Shown: in pieces, positions 40,622 through 50,662 of the stretch
Layout: each line of letters starts with the position of its first letter
How positions within the stretch are numbered: the stretch's first letter is position 1
From: JAOUEA01 sp963797635
Lineage (GTDB): Bacteria; Actinomycetota; UBA4738; HRBIN12
Assembly: GCA_963797635.1 (NCBI GenBank)
Contig: CAWCPZ010000007.1
Span: forward strand, 248,001 to 312,000
Direction: 5' to 3'
Length of the DNA: 64,000 nucleotides
Made by a program: the position numbers and the translations under genes
Notes under the pieces: model-generated
The model's input: only the letters and a program-made list of their open reading frames with translations
The model's database searches: none
What the model was told of the DNA's origin: nothing

Positions 40622-40679
40622 CGCGCCAGCATAGGGCCGCCGTCGGCGGGGCCGCCCGCGCCCCCCCATGCAGATCCCT

Positions 40680-40693
40680 GTAATCATCATTAC
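40680..40693. promoter_or_regulatory. AT-rich palindrome upstream of lon
   Basis: GTAAT-CATC-ATTAC is the only AT-rich palindrome in the 161-bp gap between divergent moxR and lon. It is about 90 bp from the lon start and 60 bp from the moxR start. It could be an operator or a -10 region; it is unlike the HspR (HAIR) element found before lon in Streptomyces. Confidence 0.4.
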
Positions 40694-40782
40694 CCGATGG
40701 GAATAGGTTCGGGCCGGGCGACCGTTCTGGCAGGTGGAACCCTCGTCGAACCGACCTGATCACCCGAGAAAGAGGCTCCGAT

Positions 40783-43141
40783 ATGCCCGACATCGACATC
40801 GACGTCCTGCCCTTGCTGCCCCTCACCACCGGGGTCGTCCTGCCCGGCATGGTCGTCACCCTGACCCTGGAATCCGACGAAGCTCGCGCCGCCGCCGAGG
40901 CCGCGAGCGACACCGCCGAGCGCACGATGCTGCTGGTCCCCAAGGTGGACGGTCGCTACGCGCGCGTCGGCACGATCGCCAAGATCGAAGACCTCGGCCA
41001 GACCCGGAGCGGCGTCGAGGCCCTGGTGATCCGCGGGCTCGCGCGTGCCGTCGTGGGCGTCGGCGTGCCCGGCACCGGCGAGGCCCTGTGGGTCCAGGCC
41101 GAGCCCGTCGAGGAGCCCGAGCCCACCGCCCGCGCCAAGGAGCTCGCCCGCGAGTACCGCGCCGTGGTCGAGAACATCGTGGAGTCGCGCGGCGTGCCGC
41201 AGGTGGCCGAGTTCCTCCGGGGGATCGCCGACCCCGGCCAGATCGCCGACACCGCCGGCTACTCGCCCGACCTGTCCTTCGAGCAGAAGATCGAGATCCT
41301 GGAGACGGTCGAGGTCGAGGCCCGCCTCGAGCTCGTCGTGGGCTGGGCCAAGGACACGCTGGCCGACCTGGAGCTGAAGGACAAGATCCGCACCGACGTC
41401 AGCGAAGGCATGGAGAAGCGCCAGCGCGAGTTCCTGCTGCGCGAGCAGATGAGCGCGATCCGCAAGGAGCTCGGCGAGGACGGCGAGGAGGACGTCGTCG
41501 GCGAGTACCGCCAGAAGATCGCCGACGCCGGCATGCCCGCCGACGTCCTGGAGCAGGCGGAGAAGGAACTGGGCCGCCTGGAGCGCATGTCCGAGCAGTC
41601 GCCCGAGTACGGCTGGATCCGGACCTACCTCGACTGGTTGATCGACGTGCCGTGGAACGTGCGCACCGAGGACAACCTGGAGATCACCGAGGCGCGCGCC
41701 GTGCTCGACGCCGACCACGAGGGCCTGCAGGACGTGAAGGACCGCATCCTGGAGTACCTGGCGGTGCGCAAGCTCCGCGCCGAGCGCGGGCTGGGCGAGG
41801 CGACCGGGCGCGGGTCGGGCGCGATCCTCACCCTGGTGGGACCTCCCGGCGTCGGCAAGACGTCGTTGGGCGAGTCGGTGGCGCGCGCCCTCGGACGCGA
41901 GTTCGTGCGCGTGTCGCTGGGCGGCATCCACGACGAGGCCGAGATCCGCGGGCACCGGCGCACCTACGTGGGCGCCCTGCCCGGCCGGATCGTCCGCGCC
42001 CTGAAGGACGCCGGTTCGAAGAACCCGGTGATGATGCTCGACGAGATCGACAAGGTGGGCACCGACTGGCGCGGCGACCCCTCGAGCGCGCTCCTGGAGG
42101 TGCTCGACCCGGCGCAGAACCACACGTTCCGCGATCACTACCTCGACGTCGACCTCGACCTGTCCGAGGTGCTGTTCATCACCACGGCCAACGTCGCCGA
42201 GACGATCCCCGGGCCGCTGTTCGACCGGATGGAAGTGATCCGGATCGACGGCTACACCGAGGAGGAGAAGGTCGCGATCGCCAAGCACCACCTGGTGGCG
42301 CGCCAGCGCGAGCGCAACGGCCTGCGTGAGGACGAGGTCGTGTTCACCGACGACGCGCTCCGCGTGATCGTGGGCGACTACACCCGCGAAGCCGGCGTCC
42401 GCAACCTCGAACGCGAGCTGGGCAAGGCGCTGAGGAAGGTGGCCACCACGATCGCGGCGGGCGACGCCGAGACGCCGCTCACGATCGACGCCGACGACGT
42501 CCGCACCTACCTGGGACGCCAGAAGTTCTTCTTCGAGGCGGCCGACCGCACGGCGGTCCCCGGCGTGGCGACCGGTCTCGCGGTCACCGGCGTGGGCGGC
42601 GACGTGCTGTTCATCGAGGCGAGCCGCGAGGACGACGGCGAGCCGAGGGACGGGCTGACCCTCACCGGCCAGTTGGGCGACGTGATGAAGGAGTCGGCGC
42701 AGATCGCGCTCAGCTACGTGCGCTCGCATGCCGCCGACCTGGGGATCGAGCCCGCAGCGGCTGCGCGGTCGCTTCCACGTGCACGTGCCCGCGGGCGCGG
42801 TGCCGAAGGACGGCCCCAGCGCCGGTGTCACGATGACCACCGCGTTGGTGTCGCTGCTCACCGACACGCCGGTGCGCTCGGAGGTGGGCATGACCGGCGA
42901 GGTCACGTTGCAGGGCCGGGTGCTCCCGATCGGCGGGCTGAAGCAGAAGGTGCTGGCCGCCCACCGGGCCGGGCTCACCGAGGTGATCCTGCCCAAGCGC
43001 AACGAAGGTGACCTGGACGACGTGCCCGAGCAGGTGCGCGAACAGATGACCTTCCACGTGGCCGAGGACATCGGTCAGGTCCTGGCCGTCGCGCTGGGCG
43101 CGCGCAACGAGGCGGAGGTCGCGCGCCCCGACGCCGCCTAG
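40783..43141 (+). CDS. lon: ATP-dependent Lon protease (frameshift near 42750)
   Basis: About 785 residues after one +1 C near 42750 is skipped. N-terminal substrate domain (LPLLPLTTGVVLPGMVVTL), a coiled region, AAA+ domain with Walker A GPPGVGKT (about residue 350) and Walker B MMLDEIDK, then the protease domain with the catalytic Ser in KDGPSAGVTM (about 680) and Lys in GGLKQKVLAA (about 720). It degrades misfolded and regulatory proteins. Length and domain order are those of bacterial LonA. The break lies just before the catalytic Ser, so if real it would abolish proteolysis. Confidence 0.93.
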
Positions 43142-43155
43142 GTACAGTGCCGCCC

Positions 43156-43752
43156 GTGCGGATCACGGTGTTCGGAGCCACGGGACGGACCGGCCGGTTG
43201 CTGGTCGCGCTGGCCATGGAACGCGGTCACGAGGTGACCGCGTTCCTGCGTGAGGGGTCCGATCCCGCGCCGGTGGCCGAGGCGCGGGTCGCCTTCGGCG
43301 ACCCGCGCGACCCCGCCGCGATCGCGGCGGCGCTGGCCCAGGCCCGGCCGGAGGCGGTGATCTCGGCGATCGGCCCCATCGCCGGCGTCACCGAGACCGA
43401 GGTGTCCGAGGCGATCGGTGCCATCGTCGCGGTGATGACCGACGCGGGCCCGCAACGGCTGGTGATCGCCTCGAACGTCGTGGTGTTCTCCGACGACGAG
43501 CTCACGGGGGAGTTCGCCGAAGTGGGCGCCGAGCATCGCCGGAACCTCGCGATCCTCCGGGACAGCGCGTTGGACTGGACCGCGCTGGCTCCCGAGCTGC
43601 TGCGTGACGACGGCGCCACCGGGAGTTTCGTGGCCAAGGTGGAGGCGCCGCCCCCCGGCCCGACGATCGCTCGCGGCGACCTGGCGCTTGCCCTGCTCGA
43701 TGCCCTCGACCGCCCCGACTGGATCGGCCGTGCGATCGGGATCAGCAGCTGA
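43156..43752 (+). CDS. NAD(P)-binding (NmrA/SDR-like) protein
   Basis: A 198-residue Rossmann protein starting at GTG 43156 (MRITVFGATGRTGRLLV); GTG 43147 is an alternative. The TGxxGxxG motif is intact, and VISAIGPIAGVTETE and RLVIASNVVVF follow. It lacks a clear YxxxK, as in NmrA-like or atypical extended SDRs that bind NAD(P) without typical catalysis or reduce flavin and biliverdin-like compounds. It is 14 bp after lon and may be read with it. Confidence 0.82.
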   Translation: MRITVFGATGRTGRLLVALAMERGHEVTAFLREGSDPAPVAEARVAFGDPRDPAAIAAALAQARPEAVISAIGPIAGVTETEVSEAIGAIVAVMTDAGPQRLVIASNVVVFSDDELTGEFAEVGAEHRRNLAILRDSALDWTALAPELLRDDGATGSFVAKVEAPPPGPTIARGDLALALLDALDRPDWIGRAIGISS

Positions 43753-43761
43753 ACCGCGCGC

Positions 43762-44325
43762 TCAGCGCCGCCGCACCACGTAGGTGCTGAGCCGTACCCC
43801 GTCCACGTCGGCGGGCGAGCCCGTGTCGAACGACAGCGTCGAGCCGTCGGCGGGCCTCAGCGCACCGATCACGTCGGCCGTCACCAAGAGCCGGTCCGCT
43901 TCCGCGAGGCCGGCCAGCGCCGCCGCCGTCCGCGCGGCCCTCGAGGCGGGTCCGACGTCTTCGAGCGCGTCCTGCGTGATGTGGGCCCCGGCCGTGGCGC
44001 TGCCGCTCGAGCGTGCCGCCTCGCCCAACAGATCCATCGTGGCCAGGATCGCGGCGTGGGCGTCGTGCACCATCGCCAGCGCGGTGTAGCCCTGAACGAG
44101 CCGGATCTCGGCGGCGAGGGGCCCCAGGTAGCGCTCCAGGATCGTGCTGGTGTCGGGGTCGCTGGGTTGGGCTTCCGAGCCCCAGCCGGGCAACCCGGCG
44201 AGGTCGAAGTACAGCACGACCACCGGGCTCGGCGCCGGCTCGCCGGTCTCAGCGGTTGCGTCCGCCTCGACGAGCTCGTCGTCGAGGTCGAGGTCGGGGA
44301 GCTCGGTGGCCGCGTTCGATCCCAT
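43762..44325 (-). CDS. Degenerate class III cyclase-like protein
   Basis: A 187-residue protein whose core VVVLYFDLAGLPGWGS ... ILERYLGPLAAEIRLVQGYTALAMVHDAHAAILATMDLLG ... AGAHITQDALEDVGPASRAARTAAALAGLAE follows the strand-helix order of a class III nucleotidyl cyclase domain. One metal Asp may remain (YFDLAG), but the second metal site and the transition-state Asn/Arg are not evident. It is probably a non-catalytic sensor or effector. The fold assignment is inference and moderate. It is divergent from the ABC exporter genes at 44447. Confidence 0.5.
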   Translation of the reverse strand: MGSNAATELPDLDLDDELVEADATAETGEPAPSPVVVLYFDLAGLPGWGSEAQPSDPDTSTILERYLGPLAAEIRLVQGYTALAMVHDAHAAILATMDLLGEAARSSGSATAGAHITQDALEDVGPASRAARTAAALAGLAEADRLLVTADVIGALRPADGSTLSFDTGSPADVDGVRLSTYVVRRR

Positions 44326-44446
44326 CGGGTTTGGTATCGGCCGGAAGGTCCCGGGACTGGAACGCCCGATCGCCTGCGTGCCAACGACGTCAGCGACCCT
44401 ATGCTGCCAAACCTATGCTGGAAGCCATGCCCGACCCGACCCCGCC

Positions 44447-45340
44447 GTGCTCGAGCTGATCGACCTGCGTCGCCGTTTCGGCGACGTCGTCGCGCTGGAC
44501 GGTGTCTCGTTCTCGGTGCCCGAGGGCTCGATCGTGGGGTTCGTGGGGCCCAACGGCGCCGGCAAGACCACCGCGATGCGCATCGTGCTGGGCGTGCTGG
44601 AACCGGACGAGGGGCAGGTCCGGTGGCGCGGGCAACCGGTCGAGGCCGTCACCCGGCGCCGGTTCGGCTACATGCCGGAGGAGCGCGGCCTCTATCCCAA
44701 GATGCGGGTGCAGGAACAGCTGGTCTACCTCGCGCGGTTGCACGGACTCTCGGCCACCGACGCGCACCGGCAGGCGCGCGAGACGATGGAGGTCCTCGGC
44801 GTCGACGGGCGCGCCGACGACCGGGTGGAGAGCCTGTCCCTGGGCAATCAGCAGCGGGTGCAGCTCGCGGCGGCGCTCGTGCACGAGCCCGACGTGCTGG
44901 TGCTGGACGAGCCGTTCTCGGGCTTGGACCCGGTGGGGGTGGACGTCCTGGCCGGGGTGCTGCGACGCCAGACCGTGAACCACGGCGTCCCGGTGGTGTT
45001 CTCCAGCCACCAGCTCGAGCTGGTCGAGCGGTTGTGCGACGCCGTCGTGCTGATCGACGGCGGGCGGATCGTGGCGCACGGGTCGATCGACGAGCTGCGA
45101 GCCAGCCGCGAACGCCGCCTGCTGCGGATCGAGATCGCCGGCGCGCCCGAGGGATGGTTCGAGTCGGTCCCGGGCGTGGCCCTGGAATCCGAGGTTGCCG
45201 GCGGTGTGGTGCTCCTGCTCGAAGACGGGGTCGACGAGCAGCGCGTGCTGGATCTCGCGCGGGCCTCCGGCGACGTGACCCACTTCTCGCGCGTGCGCCC
45301 CGGCCTCGCCGAGCTCTTCCGCGAGGTGGTGGGCGCGTGA
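44447..45340 (+). CDS. ABC exporter ATP-binding protein (NatA-like)
   Basis: A 297-residue ATPase. Walker A GPNGAGKTTAMRIVLG, signature LSLGNQQRVQLAAAL and Walker B VLVLDEPFSGLDP are intact, and a DUF4162-type C-terminal domain follows. GTG 44447 begins the frame but has no ribosome site; the ATG at 44427 behind GGAAG would join it if one base were missing in the intervening C/G-rich run, which is the better start biologically. The TGA overlaps the GTG of the permease gene. Confidence 0.87.
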   Translation: MLELIDLRRRFGDVVALDGVSFSVPEGSIVGFVGPNGAGKTTAMRIVLGVLEPDEGQVRWRGQPVEAVTRRRFGYMPEERGLYPKMRVQEQLVYLARLHGLSATDAHRQARETMEVLGVDGRADDRVESLSLGNQQRVQLAAALVHEPDVLVLDEPFSGLDPVGVDVLAGVLRRQTVNHGVPVVFSSHQLELVERLCDAVVLIDGGRIVAHGSIDELRASRERRLLRIEIAGAPEGWFESVPGVALESEVAGGVVLLLEDGVDEQRVLDLARASGDVTHFSRVRPGLAELFREVVGA

Positions 45341-46549
45341 GCGAACCGCGGAGCGACGTGCGCACCACCGACCGGGGGATGTGGCTGGTGGTGGCCAGGC
45401 GCGACTTCTGGGTGCGGTTGCGCGACCGAGGGTTCGTGATCTCCACGGCGATCACGCTCATCGTGCTGTCGATCTTCATCCTCCTGGGCGCGTTCTCCGG
45501 GGACGAAGCGTCCTCGTTCCGACTGGGGCTGGCGGGGCCGGGCGCGCAGGCCGTCGCCGACGCCGCCGACTTCGAGACTGCCGGGGAGCGGCGCCGCGTT
45601 GAGGTCACGACCGTCGCGTACGACGATGTCGCGGCGGCCGAGCAGGCGCTGCGCGACGGCGAGATCGACGCCGCGCTCGTCCACGGTGACGACCTGGAAG
45701 GTCGCACCTCGGTGCCGCCGGAGCTCGCCCAGGTCGTCCAGGACGCCCTGGTCCGGGGACGTATCCAAGCGGCGCTCGCCGATGCCCAGGTGCCGGCTTC
45801 GACGATCGACGAGGTGCTGAACCAACCCGCGATCCAGATCCGGACCCTCGAACCCGTCGATGAGCAACCGCGATGAGAACGCCGGCATCGCGTTCATCGG
45901 CGTGCTGCTGGCCTACGGGCAGCTGTTCGGCTACGGGGTGTGGGTGGCCACCGGGGTGCTTGAAGAGAAATCCTCCCGGGTGGTCGAGGTGCTGTTGTCG
46001 GCGATCCGGCCGCGGCAGTTGCTCACCGGCAAGATCGCGGGGATCGGTGCACTGGGCATCTGCCAACTGGTGTTCATCGCGGCGTTCGCGATCGGTCTCT
46101 CGCTGATCACCGGGGCGATCGACCTGCCCGCCACGGCGATCGGCACCGCGCTCATCGTCCTGACGTGGTTCGTGATGGGGTTCGCGTTCTACGCGGGGCT
46201 GTTCGCGGTCTCGGGCTCGCTCGTCTCGCGCATGGAGGAGCTGCAGAACGCGATGGTGCCGATCAACCTGTTGATCTTCGCGTCGTTCTTCATCTCGATC
46301 GGCGCGCTGGAGAACCCGGACTCCACGCTGTCGGTGGTGGCCTCGATCCTGCCGTTCTCCTCGGCGCTGGCGATGCCGGTGCGCATCGTGCTGGGCTCGG
46401 CCACGCCCCCGCAGATCGTGGCCTCGATCGCGGCGCTGCTGATCTCGACCGCGATCACGATCCCGCTGTCGGGGCGCCTGTACGCCGGCGCGATCCTGCG
46501 CACGGGCGCGCGCGTGAAGCTGAAGGACGCCTGGCGCGCCGCTGCGTGA
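45337..46549 (+). CDS. ABC-2 exporter permease (NatB-like; frameshift near 45863)
   Basis: About 403 residues after one +1 base near 45863 is skipped. One N-terminal helix (ISTAITLIVLSIFILLGAF) precedes a large extracytoplasmic loop of about 140 residues, followed by five or six helices with EEKSSRVVEVLLSAIRPRQLLTGK, the typical ABC2 helix-turn. It pairs with the NatA-like ATPase. NatAB systems export sodium or act in lantibiotic/peptide resistance; the substrate here is unknown. Confidence 0.85.
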
Positions 46550-46552
46550 GCC

Positions 46553-47230
46553 TCAGTTGCTCTTGTTCGGCAGCTGCGGGATCAGCCAGTGGACGAGATC
46601 GCTCGGGCTGCGGGTCTGCATCCAGAGCTTCCCGGGCCCGGTGAACGTCGCCACCAGGCCTTCGCCCGACAGCAAGGTGGACTTCCAGCCGCCCACCTTG
46701 TTGACCTGGTAGCCGATGCCCTCTTCGAAGGCGACGATGTGACCGGTGTCGATCTTGTAGACCTCGCCGGCCTGCAGGGTCTTGTCCACGATGGCGCCGT
46801 AGCTCGAGACCAGCATGTCGCCCTGACCGGTGCACTTGAGCAGGAACAGGCCCTCGCCCGAGAAGAACGTCTTCGCCCCGCCCCATTTCGTGTCGATGTC
46901 GACCGTGGTGTCGGAGGCGAGCCAGGACCCCGACTGCACCATCATCGTCTCGGTGCCGTTCAGCGGCATGTGCACGATGTCGCCGGGCAGCGTGGGGGAG
47001 ACCGTGAGGGTCCCGCCCTCGGGCGCGCTGAACGTGTTGATGAAGAAGCTCTCGCCGCCGAGCACCGAGCGCTTCAGGCCCGACATGATCCCGCCCGTCA
47101 CCTTGGTCTCGATCTCGACGCCGCCCGACATGCTGGTCATGCCGCCGGCCTCGGCCTTGACCTCGCTCCCCGGCGCGATCCGGATCTCGGCGAGCGCGAA
47201 CGCGGGGCTGAACGTGATCTCGACATCCAT
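46553..47230 (-). CDS. AIM24/TIGR00266 family protein
   Basis: A 225-residue beta-rich protein. The ATG at 47230 follows AGGAGGT. It has the repeated beta-prism features of the family: MTSMSGGVEIETKV, GGESFFINTFSAPEGG and FFSGEGLFLLKCTGQGDMLVSSYGAI. It is soluble with no signal peptide. Family members are proposed to bind membranes or lipids; the molecular role is unknown. It converges on the ABC permease gene with a gap of 3 bp. Confidence 0.9.
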   Translation of the reverse strand: MDVEITFSPAFALAEIRIAPGSEVKAEAGGMTSMSGGVEIETKVTGGIMSGLKRSVLGGESFFINTFSAPEGGTLTVSPTLPGDIVHMPLNGTETMMVQSGSWLASDTTVDIDTKWGGAKTFFSGEGLFLLKCTGQGDMLVSSYGAIVDKTLQAGEVYKIDTGHIVAFEEGIGYQVNKVGGWKSTLLSGEGLVATFTGPGKLWMQTRSPSDLVHWLIPQLPNKSN

Positions 47231-47282
47231 GCGGGGACCTCCTGCTCGATGACGGTGCCGACGAGAGCCTAGCGGCCCGGGC

Positions 47283-48926
47283 TCATGCCATCTCGCGGCG
47301 GAACGCCGGCAGGGGGATCTGGCCGAGCGCCAGCACGCGGTCGTGGAAATCGCGCAGCACGAACGAGGCACCCTCGCGCGTCGCCGCCCGCGCCCGAGCC
47401 TGTTCGATCTCGATCATGCCGACCATGTAGGACAGCGCCTGGCCCGGGATCGCGACGTACCGGTCGGCTTCGATCTCGGCGTCGGTCTGCGGCAGCCCCG
47501 ACTGGCGCAGCGTCGCCACCGCATCGTCGCGGGACCAGCCCAGCGCGTGGATCCCCGTGTCGGTGATGAGCCGCGCCGCCCGGTGGGCCTGGTTGTCGAG
47601 CATCCCCAGGCGCTCCCACTCATCGACGTAGAGCCCCATCTCGTCGGCGAGGCGCTCGCTGTACAGGCCCCACCCCTCGCAGAACGCGCTGCCGGCGAGC
47701 CCGCCTCCGAACCGCAGCAACGCGGGTCGCCCCGCGATCTCCTGTTCGAGGGCGATCTGGAAATGGTGGCCGGGGTTGGACTCGTGATACGTGACGCTGG
47801 CGAGCTGGTGGATCGCTCGTTCCTCCAGCTCGTAGGTGTTGATGTAGTACTGCCCCGGCCGGGAGCCGTCCTCGGTGGGAGCGTTGTAGAAGGCCCACGC
47901 CATGTCGGCCTCCCGGAACGGTTCCACGCGGCGCACCTGGCAGTTGGCGCTCGGCAGCGTGCCGAACCACGCCGGCGCGGCCTCCCAGCTGCGGGCCACC
48001 TGCGATTCCGCCAGCTGCACCAACGCCTCGGGGGAGGCGGCCGTGTTCTCGCCCGAGGCGGTGCGCGCCGCGATCGCCGAGGCGGGGTCGTCGAACCCGA
48101 GCCCGGCGGCGATGTCGCGGCGCTCGGCTTGGATCGCCTCGAACCGGTCCAGCCCCAGCTGGTGCACCTCGGCCGGATCCAGCGGCAACGTGGTCCATGC
48201 CAACACCTGGGACGCGTAGCGCGCGTCGCCGTCGGCGAGCGCCGACAGTCCCACCGACTCGGTGGCGTGCGGGCGGTACTCGCGCAGGACCTCCAGGAAC
48301 CCGGCGTAGGCGGGGTTCACGACCTCGCGGACCGCCTCGAGGATCCGCTCCTGGGCGACGGGATCGTCGGGCGCCGCCGCCAGGGCGGGGGAGTGCTCGG
48401 CGTCGAGGGCCAGGATCCGTTCGATCTGGGCCATGCTGCGATCGACCACCAGCGCCGGGGAGGTGACGCCGGAGGCCACCCCTTCACGCGCCACCTCCGC
48501 GTAGGCGTCCAGGTACGGACCGAAGGCCCGCAGCCGCGCGTCGAACCGATCGAGCCGCTCGGGCGTGTCCGTGCGTTGCAGCGAGCTCACCTCACCCAGC
48601 AACTGCGCCGGCCCCCAGAAGTGGTTGGCGACGTGGAGCAGATCCATGCGGTGTTCCAGATCAGCGAGGAACCGGGTGGCGATCGCCTCCATCACGTCGA
48701 TGGTGCTCCGCTGCGTGGGCTCGACCGCCGTCCGGTCGATCGTGACCAGTTCTGCGAGCGCTCCACGGTGCACGGCCTCGGCGTCGGCCCGACCCGCCTC
48801 GCTGGGATCGCCGAGACGGTCGTCGAACCGTTCGTCGCCGGCCTCCGTGCCCAGGGTGGGTTCGAGCTCGAGCAGCTGCACCCAGTAGCGATCGGCGAGG
48901 TCGCGGGCGCGTTCGGTGTCGTTCAC
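47283..48926 (-). CDS. DUF885 family metallopeptidase-like protein
   Basis: A 547-residue all-helical protein of the DUF885 family. The zinc-peptidase motif HESNPGHH (about residue 380) is present, as are GQYYINTYELEERAIHQLASVTYHE just before it and FCEGWGLYSERLADE after it, where a further metal ligand would be. GTG 48926 is used although AGGAG lies unusually close. No signal peptide, so it probably acts in the cytoplasm on peptides. Substrate unknown. Confidence 0.88.
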   Translation of the reverse strand: MNDTERARDLADRYWVQLLELEPTLGTEAGDERFDDRLGDPSEAGRADAEAVHRGALAELVTIDRTAVEPTQRSTIDVMEAIATRFLADLEHRMDLLHVANHFWGPAQLLGEVSSLQRTDTPERLDRFDARLRAFGPYLDAYAEVAREGVASGVTSPALVVDRSMAQIERILALDAEHSPALAAAPDDPVAQERILEAVREVVNPAYAGFLEVLREYRPHATESVGLSALADGDARYASQVLAWTTLPLDPAEVHQLGLDRFEAIQAERRDIAAGLGFDDPASAIAARTASGENTAASPEALVQLAESQVARSWEAAPAWFGTLPSANCQVRRVEPFREADMAWAFYNAPTEDGSRPGQYYINTYELEERAIHQLASVTYHESNPGHHFQIALEQEIAGRPALLRFGGGLAGSAFCEGWGLYSERLADEMGLYVDEWERLGMLDNQAHRAARLITDTGIHALGWSRDDAVATLRQSGLPQTDAEIEADRYVAIPGQALSYMVGMIEIEQARARAATREGASFVLRDFHDRVLALGQIPLPAFRREMA

Positions 48927-48960
48927 TCCTGGTCCTTCCGTGTCAGCGGGCGAGCAGCGG

Positions 48961-49674
48961 TCACAACAGGCCCAGGGTCCCTGCGCCGTCCACCTGGAGC
49001 GCCGCCCCGCTGACGAAGCCCGCGGGCCTCGAGCACAGGAAGGTCACCACCTTGCCGAACTCGTCGGGGTCGCCCAGGCGGCCGGTGTGGCCCAGCTCGG
49101 TGACCCGGTCGGTGGCGTGCAGGCCCGGGCACGCGAGGTTCAGCGTGATGCCGTCATCGATCAGGTCCTGGGCGGCGGTCTTCGCCCACGCCCACAGGCC
49201 GGCGCGCGAGGCGTTCGAGTAGGCGAGCGTGGGGATGGGCTGCTTCACGGCGTTCGAGGTGATCAGGCAGATGCGCCCCCAGCCGGCCGCGCGGAGGTGG
49301 GGGACCGCGGCGTCCACCAGACGGATCGACGTCAGCATGTTCGCGTTGACCGCGGCCAGCATGCCCTCGTCATCGGTCTCGAGCGCCCGTGCCTGAGGGG
49401 GACCACCGGCGTTGGCGACCACCACGTGCAGCGCTCCGAAGCGTTCCAGCGCGGCATCGACCAGTCGCGCCGGCGTGGCGGGGTCGGTGACGTCGGCGGC
49501 CACGGCGAGCGTCTCGCCCGGCAGGGCGTCCGCCGCCGCCTGCAGCCGCGCCTCGTCGCGGGCGCACAGGACCACCTTCGCCCCCTCCGCCGACAGCGCC
49601 TTCGCGGTTCCCAGTCCGAGCCCCTTGGAAGAGGCGGTGACGATGGCGACGGCGTCGGTGAGGCCCAGGTCCAT
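48961..49674 (-). CDS. Atypical SDR oxidoreductase (FabG-like, catalytic Tyr/Lys shifted)
   Basis: A 237-residue short-chain dehydrogenase-like protein, ATG 49674. The cofactor loop reads TASSKGLGLGTAKAL and NAG is kept (VVVANAGGPPQ). The active site reads TSNAVKQPIPTLAYSNASRAGL: aligned on SRAG versus the usual SKAG, the catalytic Lys is Arg and the Tyr is out of register. A known FabG-like subgroup shows the same change (SNALRAG). It may bind NAD(P) without acting as a standard reductase. It lies 34 bp upstream of the DUF885 gene, on the same strand. Confidence 0.85.
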   Translation of the reverse strand: MDLGLTDAVAIVTASSKGLGLGTAKALSAEGAKVVLCARDEARLQAAADALPGETLAVAADVTDPATPARLVDAALERFGALHVVVANAGGPPQARALETDDEGMLAAVNANMLTSIRLVDAAVPHLRAAGWGRICLITSNAVKQPIPTLAYSNASRAGLWAWAKTAAQDLIDDGITLNLACPGLHATDRVTELGHTGRLGDPDEFGKVVTFLCSRPAGFVSGAALQVDGAGTLGLL

Positions 49675-49735
49675 GACCCGGGCATGGTACGGGGCCGGGA
49701 CGCGTCCGCGCGAACCATGGCTACGCTGAGGGGAC

Positions 49736-50662
49736 ATGGCGGTTCGCTCCTTCCCCCCCAAGCTCGTGGCCGTGGCGGCCGTGGTCGTGCTGGCCGGTCT
49801 CGTGCTGGCGACGCTGGCGTGGCCCCGCGGCAGCGGCGACGCCGCGCCACGTCCGCTGGTGCGTGCCGATCCCTCGACGGCGCCGTTCCAAGGCCTCGGG
49901 GTGTGGGTCGACATCTACGACGAACCGGCGTGGGCCGATCCCGCCGCTGCGGCGGCCGACATGTCGGCGCGCGGGGTGCGCACGCTGTACCTGCAGTCGT
50001 CCAACGCCGCCCGCTCGTCCGCGTTCGTGTTCCCCGAGGCGACCGCCGCCTTCCTCGATGCCGCGCACGACGAGGGGATGCGGGTCGTGGCCTGGTACCT
50101 GCCGCATCTCACCGACCTGGTGGAGGACCGGGCGCGGGTCCGCGACGTGCTCGACTACACCACGCCGCGCGGCGACCGGTTCGACGGGTTCGCGCTCGAC
50201 ATCGAGTCCGACGCGGTGCACGACCCCGTGAGGCGGACCGAGCGGCTGGTGCGGCTCTCGTCGGAGCTGCGCGCCGAGGCGGGGGACCGGTACCCGCTGG
50301 GCGCCATCGTGCCCTCACCGCTCCGGCTGCGGGACGATCTCGCGTACTGGCCCGGCTTCCCGTGGCACGAGCTCGCGCTCACCTACGACGCGATCCTGCC
50401 CATGACCTACTTCACGTTCCGCGCGCACGGACCGGCGGAGACCATCGACTACGTGACGGGGTGCATCGATGAGATCCGCGATCGGGTGGGCAGCGATCAG
50501 GTCCCGATCCACGTGATCGGCGGGCTCGCCCGCGACGAGAGCGCCTCCGAGGCGCTGGCCTTCTCGCGCGCCGTCCGAGAACGCGAGGTGATCGGCGCCA
50601 GTACCTACACGTGGCCCTACGTCACCGAGGACCAGTGGTCGGCCCTTCAGCGGATCGGGTGA
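49736..50662 (+). CDS. Membrane-anchored TIM-barrel protein (glycoside-hydrolase-like)
   Basis: A 308-residue protein with an uncleaved signal or N-terminal helix (residues 9-30) and an extracytoplasmic (beta/alpha)8-type domain. FQGLGVWVDIYDEPAWADP, GMRVVAWYLPHL, FDGFALDIES (a likely acid residue at a strand end) and YDAILPMTYFTF resemble GH-like barrels such as those of the DUF4015/GH18-related groups. No substrate can be named. Its 3' end overlaps the convergent acetyltransferase gene by 16 bp. Confidence 0.72.
   Translation: MAVRSFPPKLVAVAAVVVLAGLVLATLAWPRGSGDAAPRPLVRADPSTAPFQGLGVWVDIYDEPAWADPAAAAADMSARGVRTLYLQSSNAARSSAFVFPEATAAFLDAAHDEGMRVVAWYLPHLTDLVEDRARVRDVLDYTTPRGDRFDGFALDIESDAVHDPVRRTERLVRLSSELRAEAGDRYPLGAIVPSPLRLRDDLAYWPGFPWHELALTYDAILPMTYFTFRAHGPAETIDYVTGCIDEIRDRVGSDQVPIHVIGGLARDESASEALAFSRAVREREVIGASTYTWPYVTEDQWSALQRIG

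Noticed and set aside
42740..42760. Programmed frameshift in lon
   Set aside because: No slippery heptamer with downstream structure is evident, lon is not known to use frameshifting, and similar breaks occur in many unrelated genes here.
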